A DNA stretch of 35,526 nt from Teichococcus deserti. Its GTDB lineage: Bacteria; Pseudomonadota; Alphaproteobacteria; Acetobacterales; Acetobacteraceae. The stretch lies in assembly GCF_001982615.1 (NCBI RefSeq), contig NZ_MLCO01000026.1:1-35526 (forward strand), read 5' to 3'. Shown piece after piece: positions 1 through 6,652 of the stretch. The position numbers and the translations under genes are program-made. The notes below the pieces were generated by a model. That model ran no database searches. It was given only the letters and a program-made list of their open reading frames with translations, and was not told where the DNA came from. Numbering within the stretch: position 1 is the first letter of the stretch; each line of letters starts with the position of its first letter.

Positions 1-644
1 AGGGTTTCCTCGTCGGGCTTCGAGCCACCGCGGCGCCGCGGTGGTGCCCCGCCGTCGGCCAGTTGGCCTGCCACAGCCGCCACAACCGGCGCCCGCTCGA
101 ACAGCCCTTCAGCGCCCGCCCCCCGCTGGCGGGGGGTAGGGGGGGAGATTTCTGACCGAAGGGAAGAAATCTCTTCTTCCTTCCTCCCTCCTCCTATCTG
201 CGGAGAGATTCTCTTACCGGTATCGTACTCGTCCTCTACCGGTATCGTACCGCTATCGTCCTTCCCCTGGTCCGCGCTGTCCCCGGCACGGTACTTGCCG
301 ACGTAGAGAGCCAGCTCGTCCGGTAGAGGGTGCACCTGCTTCGGCTTCTGGGGGCGCTGGAAGCGGCGGAAGTTGCGTATCGCTACGTACTGCCGACCGT
401 CCTGGGAGAAGCGCCGTACCATATCGAGCGCTTCCAGGCGGCCCATCAGATCGTCGATCTCGACGGGAGCCGCCGGTACAATCCGCGCTTTGAGCGTCAG
501 CGGCTTGTACTCGAGCACACCGCGGTCGTCCGCCTCCATGAGCAAGCCGATCCAGAAGAGGATCGCGATCGGGCTGCTGATGGTTAGCTGCATCATCGCC
601 TCGTCCGTGAACAGACCAGGGTGCACGCTACGGATACGCGCCAT
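1..644 (-). CDS. Phage replication-initiator-like protein (partial, C-terminus outside window)
   Basis: An open frame runs leftward from an ATG at 644 to the window edge without a stop, giving at least 214 codons. The protein begins MARIRSVHPGLFTDEAM, followed by ISSPIAILFWIGLLMEADDRG. This is the hallmark start of phage and prophage proteins with an N-terminal winged-helix-like domain that sit in the replication-initiation position. Residues 1-110 form this domain. From about residue 115 the sequence becomes low-complexity, charged and linker-like. The ATG overlaps the TGA of the upstream gene by one base (TGATG), so the two are translationally coupled. It is the last visible gene of the leftward operon. 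A role in phage DNA replication is inferred from family resemblance only. Confidence 0.75.
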   Translation of the reverse strand, partial: MARIRSVHPGLFTDEAMMQLTISSPIAILFWIGLLMEADDRGVLEYKPLTLKARIVPAAPVEIDDLMGRLEALDMVRRFSQDGRQYVAIRNFRRFQRPQKPKQVHPLPDELALYVGKYRAGDSADQGKDDSGTIPVEDEYDTGKRISPQIGGGRKEEEISSLRSEISPPTPRQRGAGAEGLFERAPVVAAVAGQLADGGAPPRRRGGSKPDEET

Positions 645-898
645 CAGGCACCGCCGATCTGGCTGGAGTTGGAATTACGCGCCAGCGCGAAGCGGGTGAC
701 TTTCCGCAAGCCGAGCGCGCGCAAGATTGCGGGACTGATGCCCGCTCTCCGGACGTGGAGGCAGTCGGACACCGCCGTCTCAGCGATGCCCTGCACCCTG
801 GCGAAGGCACGCTGGCCGCCAGCCAGGTCGCACATCTCCTGCAGCCGGTCTCTCACCTGCTGTTCGGTCAGCTCAGCGGCTCGCTTCGCGGCGCTCAT
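644..898 (-). CDS. Small helix-turn-helix DNA-binding protein
   Basis: 84 residues. After a charged N-terminal helix comes a helix-turn-helix-like stretch, about residues 26-62: GGQRAFARVQGIAETAVSDC, followed by PAILRALGLRKVTRF. This resembles the short Cro-like proteins beside replication genes in alphaproteobacterial prophages. The start overlaps the stop of the 34-codon gene upstream (ATGA at 895-898), and the stop overlaps the next start, so it sits inside a tight leftward operon. The likely role is a phage regulator or replication accessory factor. The DNA target is unknown. Confidence 0.65.
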   Translation of the reverse strand: MSAAKRAAELTEQQVRDRLQEMCDLAGGQRAFARVQGIAETAVSDCLHVRRAGISPAILRALGLRKVTRFALARNSNSSQIGGA

Positions 899-999
899 CG
901 GCGACCGCCCCTGAGCCAGTCGGCTGCGCGGTAACAGGCCCGGGCGATAGGAGGCGCCCAGGCGCCAGCACGGAGGAAGGCGTCACCCACCTTCTCCAT
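895..999 (-). CDS. Very small phage protein, 34 aa
   Basis: A 34-codon frame starts MEKVGDAFLRAGAWAPPIAR and ends GGRR. It begins inside the 3' end of the upstream gene (17-nt overlap) and stops in an ATGA overlap with the next gene. That start/stop coupling on both sides is the main reason to accept it. One amphipathic segment is visible and no domain is recognised. Function unknown. Confidence 0.45.
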   Translation of the reverse strand: MEKVGDAFLRAGAWAPPIARACYRAADWLRGGRR

Positions 1000-1300
1000 G
1001 GCACTCGCTAGAATGCGCATTGTGCGATCTCCGCGACGCCTTCAGCGCCGCAATGTCGGATTCCAACCGGGCGATCCGCTGTTCGCGCAAGGCTTCGCGA
1101 CGGAGGCGCAATTCCTCCATCTCCCAGCCCGGGACCATGCGGACTTCGCCCCATCGATAAGCCTCGGCCCGACGCGTGGTCAGGCCAAGAAGTCGGGCAG
1201 CCTTCGCGATGGCCGCCTTCACGCCGAGCGTCAGGTAAGGCTCTGCAGCCTCCTCGACGATCTCCGCCATCTCTGACCGGATGGCATCAGCTCGCGTCAT
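983..1300 (-). CDS. Small phage protein: putative HTH followed by a coiled coil
   Basis: 105 residues from the ATG at 1300 (MTRADAIRSEMAEIV). The frame stays open further upstream to 1483, but the extension is low-complexity and crosses a palindromic control region, so the internal ATG is preferred. Residues 28-60 (VKAAIAKAARLLGLTTRRAE) look like a helix-turn-helix. Residues 65-95 are rich in Arg, Glu and Leu and should form a coiled coil (REQRIARLESDIAAL). It is the first gene of the leftward operon. A DNA-binding role is an inference. Confidence 0.6.
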   Translation of the reverse strand: MTRADAIRSEMAEIVEEAAEPYLTLGVKAAIAKAARLLGLTTRRAEAYRWGEVRMVPGWEMEELRLRREALREQRIARLESDIAALKASRRSHNAHSSECHGEGG

Positions 1301-1321
1301 GCCCTTGTCCTCGGGCCAGCG

Positions 1322-1367
1322 ACCCAAATTCTTGGGTGAATGACCCGCGCAATTGTGTGGGTGACCC
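1322..1367. promoter_or_regulatory. Cluster of inverted repeats upstream of the leftward operon
   Basis: A perfect inverted repeat ACCCAA-ATTC-TTGGGT spans 1322-1337. A second dyad, ACCC...GGGT, spans 1343-1362 around CGCAATTGTG. The half-sites GGGTGA (1334-1339, 1359-1364) and TGACCC (1341-1346, 1362-1367) each occur twice within 45 bp. The array lies 22 bp upstream of the start at 1300 and before the rightward gene at 1441. It could hold operators for a divergent promoter. The binding protein is unknown; one of the small HTH proteins nearby is a candidate. Confidence 0.45.
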
Positions 1368-1440
1368 AACATCTCCGAATCCCTCTGCGCCACAGTGCTG
1401 CTTGTCGAGGGCAGCATTGGGCTGGGCGGAAGGATCCAGG

Positions 1441-1728
1441 ATGGATTTGGAATGCGGTGTTTCCGCCGATCGGCAGACAGCAATCGTCTGCGTCGACCGG
1501 CAGCTCGGCGCCGCGGAACTGGAGCAGCTAATTGAAAACCTGATGGCCTGCCGCTCGGAGATGGTGCCCCGCCGGCGGGCCGTCATGTTTCCAGGGGCCC
1601 GGATCCTCGTGGGGTCCGGGGTGCACCGCCAGGCAGCTGGCGTTGGGCGCGCCATGGTGGCGGTGCACCACCCGGGCATCGGCTGGATCGGCGCGACAGC
1701 GGAAAACTGCCCGCCGACCACCACCTGA
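1441..1728 (+). CDS. Hypothetical phage protein, 95 aa
   Basis: 95 residues starting MDLECGVSADRQTAIVCVDR, preceded by a purine-rich AAGGATCCAGG that can act as a ribosome-binding site. No family is recognised. It is orientated opposite to the genes on its left and is followed after 90 bp by another rightward gene. The antisense strand is also open here, but its translation is serine-rich low-complexity sequence and looks like a shadow. Confidence 0.5.
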   Translation: MDLECGVSADRQTAIVCVDRQLGAAELEQLIENLMACRSEMVPRRRAVMFPGARILVGSGVHRQAAGVGRAMVAVHHPGIGWIGATAENCPPTTT

Positions 1729-1818
1729 TGGCCGGGCATCGCGAGACGGATCGCCCCGTTGCCGGAGCGACCCGCCTCCTCCAGCATGGGCGCATCCCTA
1801 CGACCCCTGGAGGATTCA

Positions 1819-2172
1819 ATGGACGAGCAGGAGCGGATGAACCGCCTTCTCGACGCACTGCTGGAACAACTGAACCTGGTCCGATCCGAGAACATCGTAC
1901 TCAAGAACACGCTCGGACTGCTGCTCAGCGAAATCTGCCTGGTGAGCCCGGACCCGGACGTCCGGCTCGCCAAGATCGCGGCCATCATGGAAGCGGGGCG
2001 GGTCAATCCGCATACGCCCGGGTATGAAGCAACTGGCGGCTTCCAGGCCGAGGCGGCCGAACTCATCATCGCCATGGCCGAGCGCCGCCTTGCGGATGCC
2101 CGGCTTCAGGCCGGTGAGCCAGGCGGCGCTGGTAAATTGCCTCCAACGCTTCGGCCTGATCAGTCGTCATAG
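1819..2172 (+). CDS. Hypothetical phage protein with N-terminal coiled coil, 117 aa
   Basis: The start chosen is the ATG at 1819, eight bases after CTGGAGGA, which gives MDEQERMNRLLDALLEQLNL. The frame is open further upstream, but no good ribosome-binding site precedes the earlier ATG. Residues 1-40 are leucine- and glutamate-rich and should form a coiled coil. A second helical segment lies near residues 80-100 (EAAELIIAMAERRLADARL). The last 107 bases overlap a possible leftward gene at 2066-2248. Function unknown. Confidence 0.55.
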   Translation: MDEQERMNRLLDALLEQLNLVRSENIVLKNTLGLLLSEICLVSPDPDVRLAKIAAIMEAGRVNPHTPGYEATGGFQAEAAELIIAMAERRLADARLQAGEPGGAGKLPPTLRPDQSS

Positions 2173-2248
2173 TTTGCAAGGAAACCGGCGGTGCCGCCTC
2201 CGCAAGGAGGCGCCACAGCCAGCGAGCGACCAGCCGCCGGACCATCAT
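2066..2248 (-). CDS. Possible small protein downstream of the Cro-like gene, 60 aa
   Basis: A 60-codon frame beginning MMVRRLVARWLWRLLAEAAP. Its ATG overlaps the TGA of the Cro-like gene by four bases (ATGA), the coupling used throughout this element. Against it, the last 107 bases lie antisense to the end of the rightward gene at 1819-2172, and no domain is visible. It is arginine- and tryptophan-rich. Either this frame or the tail of the opposing gene may be the less real one. Confidence 0.35.
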   Translation of the reverse strand: MMVRRLVARWLWRLLAEAAPPVSLQTMTTDQAEALEAIYQRRLAHRPEAGHPQGGARPWR

Positions 2249-2508
2249 GCCGCCCCGCTGTCGGGGGTGTGGGGGGTGGCGCGCGTAAGGCCCGCGGGCG
2301 CGTCGGTTGGTAAGTCAAAGAAATCCGAAGGGGTAACGGTACCGGCTGTGGCGACACTGATCTTCGCCATCTGCGCTGCTCGCGGAATGCGTTCGCCATT
2401 TTCCCACCGACGGACTGCCCGCGCGCGGTGCGGGGAAGCGAGGCCGACGAGTTCGGCCATCTGGTCGTGCGATAAGCCTCTAGAGGCCCGATAGGCAGCA
2501 AGCTTCAT
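2245..2508 (-). CDS. Cro-like XRE-family transcriptional regulator
   Basis: 87 residues starting MKLAAYRASRGLSHDQMAEL. Residues 3-60 form a helix-turn-helix of the XRE/Cro-C1 type, ending in the typical ARAVRRWENGERIP recognition-helix region. The C-terminal 25 residues are proline/threonine-rich. It faces the S24-type repressor divergently, the standard lysis/lysogeny switch layout. The operator palindrome TGTCCA-TAA-TGGACA ends only one base before its ATG, and no in-frame start lies further upstream. The message therefore has little room for a Shine-Dalgarno and may be leaderless. Occupancy of the operator would block this gene directly. Confidence 0.75.
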   Translation of the reverse strand: MKLAAYRASRGLSHDQMAELVGLASPHRARAVRRWENGERIPRAAQMAKISVATAGTVTPSDFFDLPTDAPAGLTRATPHTPDSGAA

Positions 2509-2537
2509 GTGTCCATAATGGACATTTTCTAGAGGCC
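2479..2537. repeat. Direct repeat TCTAGAGGCC flanking the left operator
   Basis: The 10-mer TCTAGAGGCC occurs at 2479-2488, inside the start of the Cro-like gene, and again at 2528-2537, on the other side of the operator at 2510-2524. The two copies are 49 bp apart. CTCTAGAG at the first copy is itself palindromic. This could be a second operator type, for example for the Cro-like protein, or chance. Only the repeat itself is certain. Confidence 0.35.
2510..2524. promoter_or_regulatory. Repressor operator, left (perfect palindrome)
   Basis: TGTCCA-TAA-TGGACA is a perfect 6+3+6 inverted repeat in the divergent region between the Cro-like gene and the repressor gene. The same arms recur beyond the 3' end of the repressor at 3336-3350, which supports a real operator. 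A degenerate copy lies at 2542-2556 (CCA-AAT-TGGAC core), centred 32 bp away, about three helical turns. That spacing would let two dimers bind the same DNA face. Confidence 0.7.
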
Positions 2538-2541
2538 GTCA

Positions 2542-2556
2542 ATCCCAAATTGGACG
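2542..2556. promoter_or_regulatory. Degenerate second copy of the left operator
   Basis: The sequence ATCCCA-AAT-TGGACG matches 8 of 12 arm positions of the TGTCCA-N3-TGGACA operator. Its centre is 32 bp from that of the perfect copy and it lies just upstream of the repressor start at 2564. It may be a weaker site for autoregulation of the repressor. Confidence 0.4.
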
Positions 2557-2563
2557 GATACAA

Positions 2564-3301
2564 ATGGCCAGAGCTGGGCACAATGTGGCGATGCAAACCC
2601 GCCTTAAGCTTATTATGGATGATCGAGCCGTCAGCGCTGCGCACCTAGCGCGCGAAACCGGTATCAGTCCCTCTACGCTGAACAAGCTGATACATGGCCA
2701 TCGTAAAATGGCTCAGCATTGGGCCGAAAAACTTGCACCTGTCCTTGAAGTCTCTCCTGAACAGTTTTTCCGGCCTATTTCCACGGAAAACTGGGAACAG
2801 ATTGGGCATGGCGTCCTCACCGCCCCGAAGACAGAAATTAGAGAAAGCCGAAAAGGCGCTTCCTCTGTCGCCATTTCGTCAGATAGCAGCGACATACCAA
2901 TCATAAGATCGACTTTCGTCGATAGCAGGATCTTTGTATTAGAGCCTAGTCAGACGATTAATAAAATACGACGCCCGCCGGCGCTCGAATTTACAAAGGG
3001 GGTATTCGGCTTCTTCGTAGTGACTGACAACATGAACGGACGGTTCGCGAGAGGAGATTTGCTGCTCATCGACAAGGATCGTCCGCCTGCTCGAGGAGGG
3101 TTTTCCCTAATTTACACCCCTCAGGAGGACGGCTCCCTAGTCTGCGAGCTGGGGTTTGTGGGAACAGATATACATGACCAGAAGCGGTATGTGACCGACT
3201 GGAGTGTGCCCGAAGTTCCACGAAGCGGAATGGCCCTTGAAGACCGTCCAGGCACCGACGCTTACAAGATTCTCACCACAGCGGAAATTCTCGGCCTGTA
3301 G
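2564..3301 (+). CDS. Phage repressor: HTH plus S24/LexA-like domain lacking catalytic residues
   Basis: 245 residues. Residues 11-68 are an XRE-type helix-turn-helix (LARETGISPSTLNKLIHGHR). Residues 145-200 match the fold of LexA/CI C-terminal domains (FVVTDNMNGRFARGDLLLID). In cleavable family members the nucleophile serine sits in an S-M pair; here the position is Asn156 in D-N-M. The expected catalytic lysine is replaced by Cys194 in LVCEL, and no Ala-Gly or Cys-Gly cleavage dipeptide is seen in the linker. The domain may therefore only dimerise. The gene is AT-richer than its surroundings, common for acquired regulators. The start at 2564 follows GGACGGAT; an internal ATG at 2591 is an alternative. 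It probably binds the TGTCCA-N3-TGGACA sites on both sides. Confidence 0.85.
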   Translation: MARAGHNVAMQTRLKLIMDDRAVSAAHLARETGISPSTLNKLIHGHRKMAQHWAEKLAPVLEVSPEQFFRPISTENWEQIGHGVLTAPKTEIRESRKGASSVAISSDSSDIPIIRSTFVDSRIFVLEPSQTINKIRRPPALEFTKGVFGFFVVTDNMNGRFARGDLLLIDKDRPPARGGFSLIYTPQEDGSLVCELGFVGTDIHDQKRYVTDWSVPEVPRSGMALEDRPGTDAYKILTTAEILGL

Positions 3302-3304
3302 GCC

Positions 3305-3319
3305 ACCCCAATTTGGCCA
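3305..3319. promoter_or_regulatory. Degenerate copy of the right operator
   Basis: The sequence ACCCCA-ATT-TGGCCA matches 8 of 12 arm positions of the operator and begins four bases after the repressor stop. Its centre is 31 bp from that of the perfect copy at 3336-3350, mirroring the spacing on the left side. Confidence 0.4.
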
Positions 3320-3333
3320 CACCGGCGTTGACG

Positions 3334-3352
3334 TATGTCCAAAATGGACATA
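3334..3352. promoter_or_regulatory. Repressor operator, right (19-bp perfect palindrome)
   Basis: TATGTCCA-AAA-TGGACATA is a perfect 8+3+8 inverted repeat, 34 bp before the start of the antirepressor-like gene at 3387. Its core is identical to the left operator at 2510-2524. By position it should control the promoter of the rightward early operon (3387-7409). Confidence 0.72.
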
Positions 3353-3386
3353 GCTTGCCTTCGCACCCAGCGGAGGCACCCTCATC

Positions 3387-4235
3387 GTGCGTTCCCCATC
3401 CGATACTCCCGACCTGCTCGGCGCGGCCGATATCTCGGCCCCGACGCAGGCGAAGACCGCCATCGAACTCGCCGTCGTCAGCCGTGACGGCGAGCTCCGC
3501 ATCCTCGACACGGATCTGGCGGCGCGGCTCGGCTTTGAGCGTCCGCGCAAGATCCGCGAGCTGATAGCGCCCCACCGCCGGGCGCTTTCCCAGCTCGGCG
3601 AGCTGGCTACCGCCGATGTCGTTGTCGGCAAGGGCCAGCGCGCCACGGCCTACTATCTGAACAAGCGCCAGGCGATCTTCCTGACCGCGAAGTCGGAGAC
3701 GGTCGAGGCGACGGCGATCACTCTCGAAATCATCGAGCGGTTCGACGCCTACGAGCATGGCGCCATCCGGGCACCGGCACCTCTTCCCGCCCGCCGCGGC
3801 GTCACCGCGCGGGAGGCGGCTTCCACCTTCCGGGCCTATCGCGGCATCGCGAAGCTGGTCGGCCTGGACGAGAACCAGGCGGCCCTGTCCGCGGCGCGGG
3901 CGACGAAGCTGGACACCGGCATCGATCCCCTCGCCCAGATGGGCATCACCCACCTGCTGGCGCCCCAGCAGGAGTTGCTGCTGACCCCGTCCGACATCGG
4001 CGTTCGCCTTGGCGGCAAGTCGGCCATCGCGGTGAACCAGCTGCTGGCGGAGCGCGGCTTCCAGGTCGGCCGCCGCGACGGCAAGGGCCAGCCCTACTGG
4101 GAGCCGACCGCCGCTGGCGAGCCGCATGCGACGCTGCTGGATACCGGCAAGCGGCACGGCAATGGCACGCCCATCAGGCAGCTCAAATGGGGTGCCGGCA
4201 TCATCGACCTCCTGACCGAAGGAACGGTGCAGTGA
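3387..4235 (+). CDS. Rha/KilAC-type phage antirepressor-like protein
   Basis: 282 residues from a GTG start, first gene behind the right operator. Residues 24-125 resemble the phage Rha/antirepressor N-terminal domain: AIELAVVSRDGELRILDTDL, then YYLNKRQAIFLTAKSE and EIIERFDAYEHG. Residues 195-276 resemble the KilAC-like C-terminal domain (LLTPSDIGVRLGGKSAIAVN, then DGKGQPYWEPT and KRHGNGTPIRQLKW). In temperate phages such two-domain proteins bind DNA or the repressor and can relieve repression. The position directly under repressor control fits. Its stop overlaps the next start (GTGA at 4232). The exact role here is inference. Confidence 0.75.
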   Translation: MRSPSDTPDLLGAADISAPTQAKTAIELAVVSRDGELRILDTDLAARLGFERPRKIRELIAPHRRALSQLGELATADVVVGKGQRATAYYLNKRQAIFLTAKSETVEATAITLEIIERFDAYEHGAIRAPAPLPARRGVTAREAASTFRAYRGIAKLVGLDENQAALSAARATKLDTGIDPLAQMGITHLLAPQQELLLTPSDIGVRLGGKSAIAVNQLLAERGFQVGRRDGKGQPYWEPTAAGEPHATLLDTGKRHGNGTPIRQLKWGAGIIDLLTEGTVQ

Positions 4236-4582
4236 GCCTCGCCCAGGTCTCCGTGGCCGCGCAGCCGATGGCTTCGGCGTCGGCCTTTCCGCCCTCGAAC
4301 GACAACAGGATCCGGGGGATGAACCGCCGCATCCGCACGTCCCGGCGCCGGTGGGAGAACGGCCGCCGGCTGCGGCACCAGGTGCAGGTCCTGCGTTTCG
4401 AGCGCGACGTCCTGCCGCCCGGCCCGGCCTACGATAGCGCGTCGCTGCGAATGTGGGCGACGCAGTACCGGGCTGAAGCCTGGGAAGCGCTGGCCGAGGG
4501 CGATGCTGCTGAGGCCGCCCGCCTCCGACGCTCCGCCGTCGCCTTCACTCTGAGCGCGTGGGCGCTGGCGGTGACGCAGTGA
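4232..4582 (+). CDS. Hypothetical phage protein, 116 aa
   Basis: The start is a GTG at 4232 that overlaps the upstream TGA (GTGA). The frame extends further upstream but would run inside the previous gene. Residues 28-55 are very arginine-rich (RIRGMNRRIRTSRRRWENGR) and may bind nucleic acid. The C-terminal half is alanine-rich and helical. No family recognised. It is coupled to the next gene by another GTGA overlap at 4579. Confidence 0.6.
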   Translation: MSLAQVSVAAQPMASASAFPPSNDNRIRGMNRRIRTSRRRWENGRRLRHQVQVLRFERDVLPPGPAYDSASLRMWATQYRAEAWEALAEGDAAEAARLRRSAVAFTLSAWALAVTQ

Positions 4583-5784
4583 GCACTGCCACGAAAAGCC
4601 GCAAGAAGGCATCCGTGAAGGCGCCGGCACCGCTGCAAGCGACCGCAGCAGCCTTTGCGCCCGCCTGCACTGCGGAAAGCTGCACGCCCGCGCCAACGAC
4701 GCTCGTCGGCATGTGCGACCAGTACATGCTGATGTGGGAGCAATGGAAGAATGGGGGCGAACGCCACACGGCGCTGGCTGCGCGAAGGGACCTCACCCGG
4801 CGGCTCAACGAGCTCGAACACCGCATAGGGGGCGTACCGGCGGCACACCTCGGCGAACTTGCAGCGAAAGCGACGGTCCTGCGCACCGAGTTCGGCCCGG
4901 GGACGAATACGCTGGATGCGGAGAACGAGATGGATGGGCTTGGCCTATCTGTTCTCACCGACATCGCCGCCCTCACCTCGAGTCCGTCTGCAGTGCCGAT
5001 CGGCACCGACGCCGCATTGATCGCGGAGTGCAAGCTGTTCAACCAAGTCTATGCTGAATGGCTTGGCGTGTTCGACCGCTTCCCCGATGACGATCAGGAC
5101 GCGATCGATAAGGCGCATGAGCCGTTGAGTTCTGCAATGCACGCGTCGATCAGCAGGATGGTCGAGCACCGGGCGACCTCCTGGGCGGGCATCGCTGCAC
5201 GCTTCCGGTCGCTGTGGATGGAAGACGAGGAGCTCCGGAAGACGGCCTCCTCGGACTTTAAGGAGAAATTTTTCAACGAGCGTATGAACCATGCACTGAA
5301 CCGTGACATGGCCGGGATCCTTGGCCTTTTGGATGCCGAAGCGGCATCGCTGGCGCCCGCCCGGAACCCTCATGGCCCTCTGGCTCTGCTCGAAGCCGCC
5401 GTCGAGCACGACGCGGAGCACCAGTCATTCGATCGCCAGGCCGGCCACCTGAACGCACAGAAGAAGCTGGAGGAGGGCGAGGCTGCCGCGATCAGTGCCG
5501 ACTATCGCTTCCGTACAGCGGTCGCATTGGAGCAAGCCGCTATTTCTGCGGCTCCAACGACTTTAGCTGACGCTGTCGCGCAGCTGGTTCTGACGAGGTC
5601 CGAGATCGCCGACCAACTGCGGAACAACATGTCGCACGGCATCCATAAGGCTGAGTCCCTTCTCAAGGACCAGGCCCGTTCGATCGCCTTCCTGGCGCGC
5701 CATGCCGGCGTGGACCTCGAGCGTCTCGGCGTGAAGTACTTCGACACCGAGGAATTTCTGCTGGCGCTGGGGAAGTCGACATGA
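4579..5784 (+). CDS. Helical phage protein with three divergent repeats, 401 aa
   Basis: A GTG start at 4579 overlaps the previous stop. After a lysine/alanine-rich N-terminus of about 30 residues, the protein is almost all helix. Three segments look like diverged copies of one two-helix module: about 44-105 (TLVGMCDQYMLMWEQW), 143-215 (ALIAECKLFNQVYAEWLGVF) and 265-345 (LLEAAVEHDAEHQSFDRQ). Each opens with an L-x(4)-C/E-x2-aromatic helix, and the last two close near an A-x-S/T segment. No catalytic motif is visible. Similar repeat proteins are known in alphaproteobacterial prophages without a function. Its ATGA overlap with the next gene places it in the early operon. Confidence 0.65.
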   Translation: MSTATKSRKKASVKAPAPLQATAAAFAPACTAESCTPAPTTLVGMCDQYMLMWEQWKNGGERHTALAARRDLTRRLNELEHRIGGVPAAHLGELAAKATVLRTEFGPGTNTLDAENEMDGLGLSVLTDIAALTSSPSAVPIGTDAALIAECKLFNQVYAEWLGVFDRFPDDDQDAIDKAHEPLSSAMHASISRMVEHRATSWAGIAARFRSLWMEDEELRKTASSDFKEKFFNERMNHALNRDMAGILGLLDAEAASLAPARNPHGPLALLEAAVEHDAEHQSFDRQAGHLNAQKKLEEGEAAAISADYRFRTAVALEQAAISAAPTTLADAVAQLVLTRSEIADQLRNNMSHGIHKAESLLKDQARSIAFLARHAGVDLERLGVKYFDTEEFLLALGKST

Positions 5785-5924
5785 TGGAGCACATCAGCAA
5801 GCCGGTCGGCCGGGTGATGGAGCAGCTCTTCGGCGGGCATCCCTGCCCGGCGCCGCAGCCGCGGCAGCGCCCGCTGGATGACGATGACGACGACCTATTC
5901 GCGCCGATGGAGGATCTCTCGTGA
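5781..5924 (+). CDS. Small acidic-tailed phage protein, 47 aa
   Basis: A 47-codon frame starting MMEHISKPVGRVMEQLFGGH. It carries a proline/arginine stretch and then six consecutive aspartates (PLDDDDDDLFAPMEDLS). Its start overlaps the previous stop (ATGA, 5781-5784) and its stop overlaps the next start (GTGA, 5921-5924), which supports it despite its size. Function unknown; the acidic tail could mimic DNA or bind a basic partner, but that is speculation. Confidence 0.6.
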   Translation: MMEHISKPVGRVMEQLFGGHPCPAPQPRQRPLDDDDDDLFAPMEDLS

Positions 5925-6652
5925 TCAACGTCGAGCACTTCCGGAAGCTCTGGGTGCTGACCAGCAGTTCCAACCAGCACGAGGCTGATCAGGCGCTGCG
6001 CAAGGCGACTATGATCCTGGCGGCTGACGGGAAGACGCTGGACGACGTTCCCGGCTTGCTGGCCGGCTTCGCCTATAGCGCGGCGATGGAAAGCCTGATG
6101 GACACTATGTGGGGCCCTGGCAGTGCCCATGCGGCCGAGAGGGCGGCCAAGCGCCAGGCGGTGATAGACCGCTACGGCAGCAAGGAGGCCGCCCTAGCTC
6201 CGACGGAGTGGGAGCGCCTGCTGGACGGCGCGGTCGAGCCGTTCAAGCTCAATGTCCAATACCGCTTCTCGAACGGCACCTATCCGACGGAGAGCCTGGG
6301 CGGATGGATGGGCACCCTTTCCGATGATGAGCCGCCATCGGACGTCCGAGAAGCGGTCGAGCGGGCCTACCCGCTGCCCCGAACGATCGACGAGGCGAAG
6401 GTCGAGAAGGATCGTTGGGCACTACGCTGCCAGGATCTGCACGACCTGCTGGGCATCGAGGCGGGTGACATGCCTCTCTCGCTGGCCGCCTACCTGCGCA
6501 GCGAGATCGTCACGCACCTCTTCGAGACCGAGCTGCGCGCGAAGGACGTTTATGACGTCATCTCGCGGGTGATCGCCTTCCGCCAGCAGGGCATGGATCC
6601 CACCGACGTGCAGATGGCCGCCATTCAGGCGGATCTCGAGGGGCTGCTGTGA
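5921..6652 (+). CDS. Phage protein with DUF2786-like N-terminus, 243 aa
   Basis: Begins at a GTG overlapping the previous stop. Residues 5-45 (FRKLWVLTSSSNQHEADQAL, then RKATMILAADGKTLDDV) look like the DUF2786 helical motif found in phage and mobile-element proteins. The remainder is helical; residues 120-150 include YRFSNGTYPTESLGGWMGTL. There is no recognised enzyme motif. It is coupled to the next gene by ATGA at 6649-6652. Function unknown. Confidence 0.65.
   Translation: MINVEHFRKLWVLTSSSNQHEADQALRKATMILAADGKTLDDVPGLLAGFAYSAAMESLMDTMWGPGSAHAAERAAKRQAVIDRYGSKEAALAPTEWERLLDGAVEPFKLNVQYRFSNGTYPTESLGGWMGTLSDDEPPSDVREAVERAYPLPRTIDEAKVEKDRWALRCQDLHDLLGIEAGDMPLSLAAYLRSEIVTHLFETELRAKDVYDVISRVIAFRQQGMDPTDVQMAAIQADLEGLL

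Noticed and set aside
120-210. Purine/pyrimidine-biased tract with GGGGGG and TTCTTCCTTCC runs
   Set aside because: It lies within the continuous open frame of the replication-like gene and is explained by its low-complexity linker.
1287-2075. Long minus-strand open frame of 262 codons
   Set aside because: Its translation is serine-rich low-complexity sequence antisense to two better rightward genes; only its overlap with the 983-1300 region is near real coding, and in another frame.
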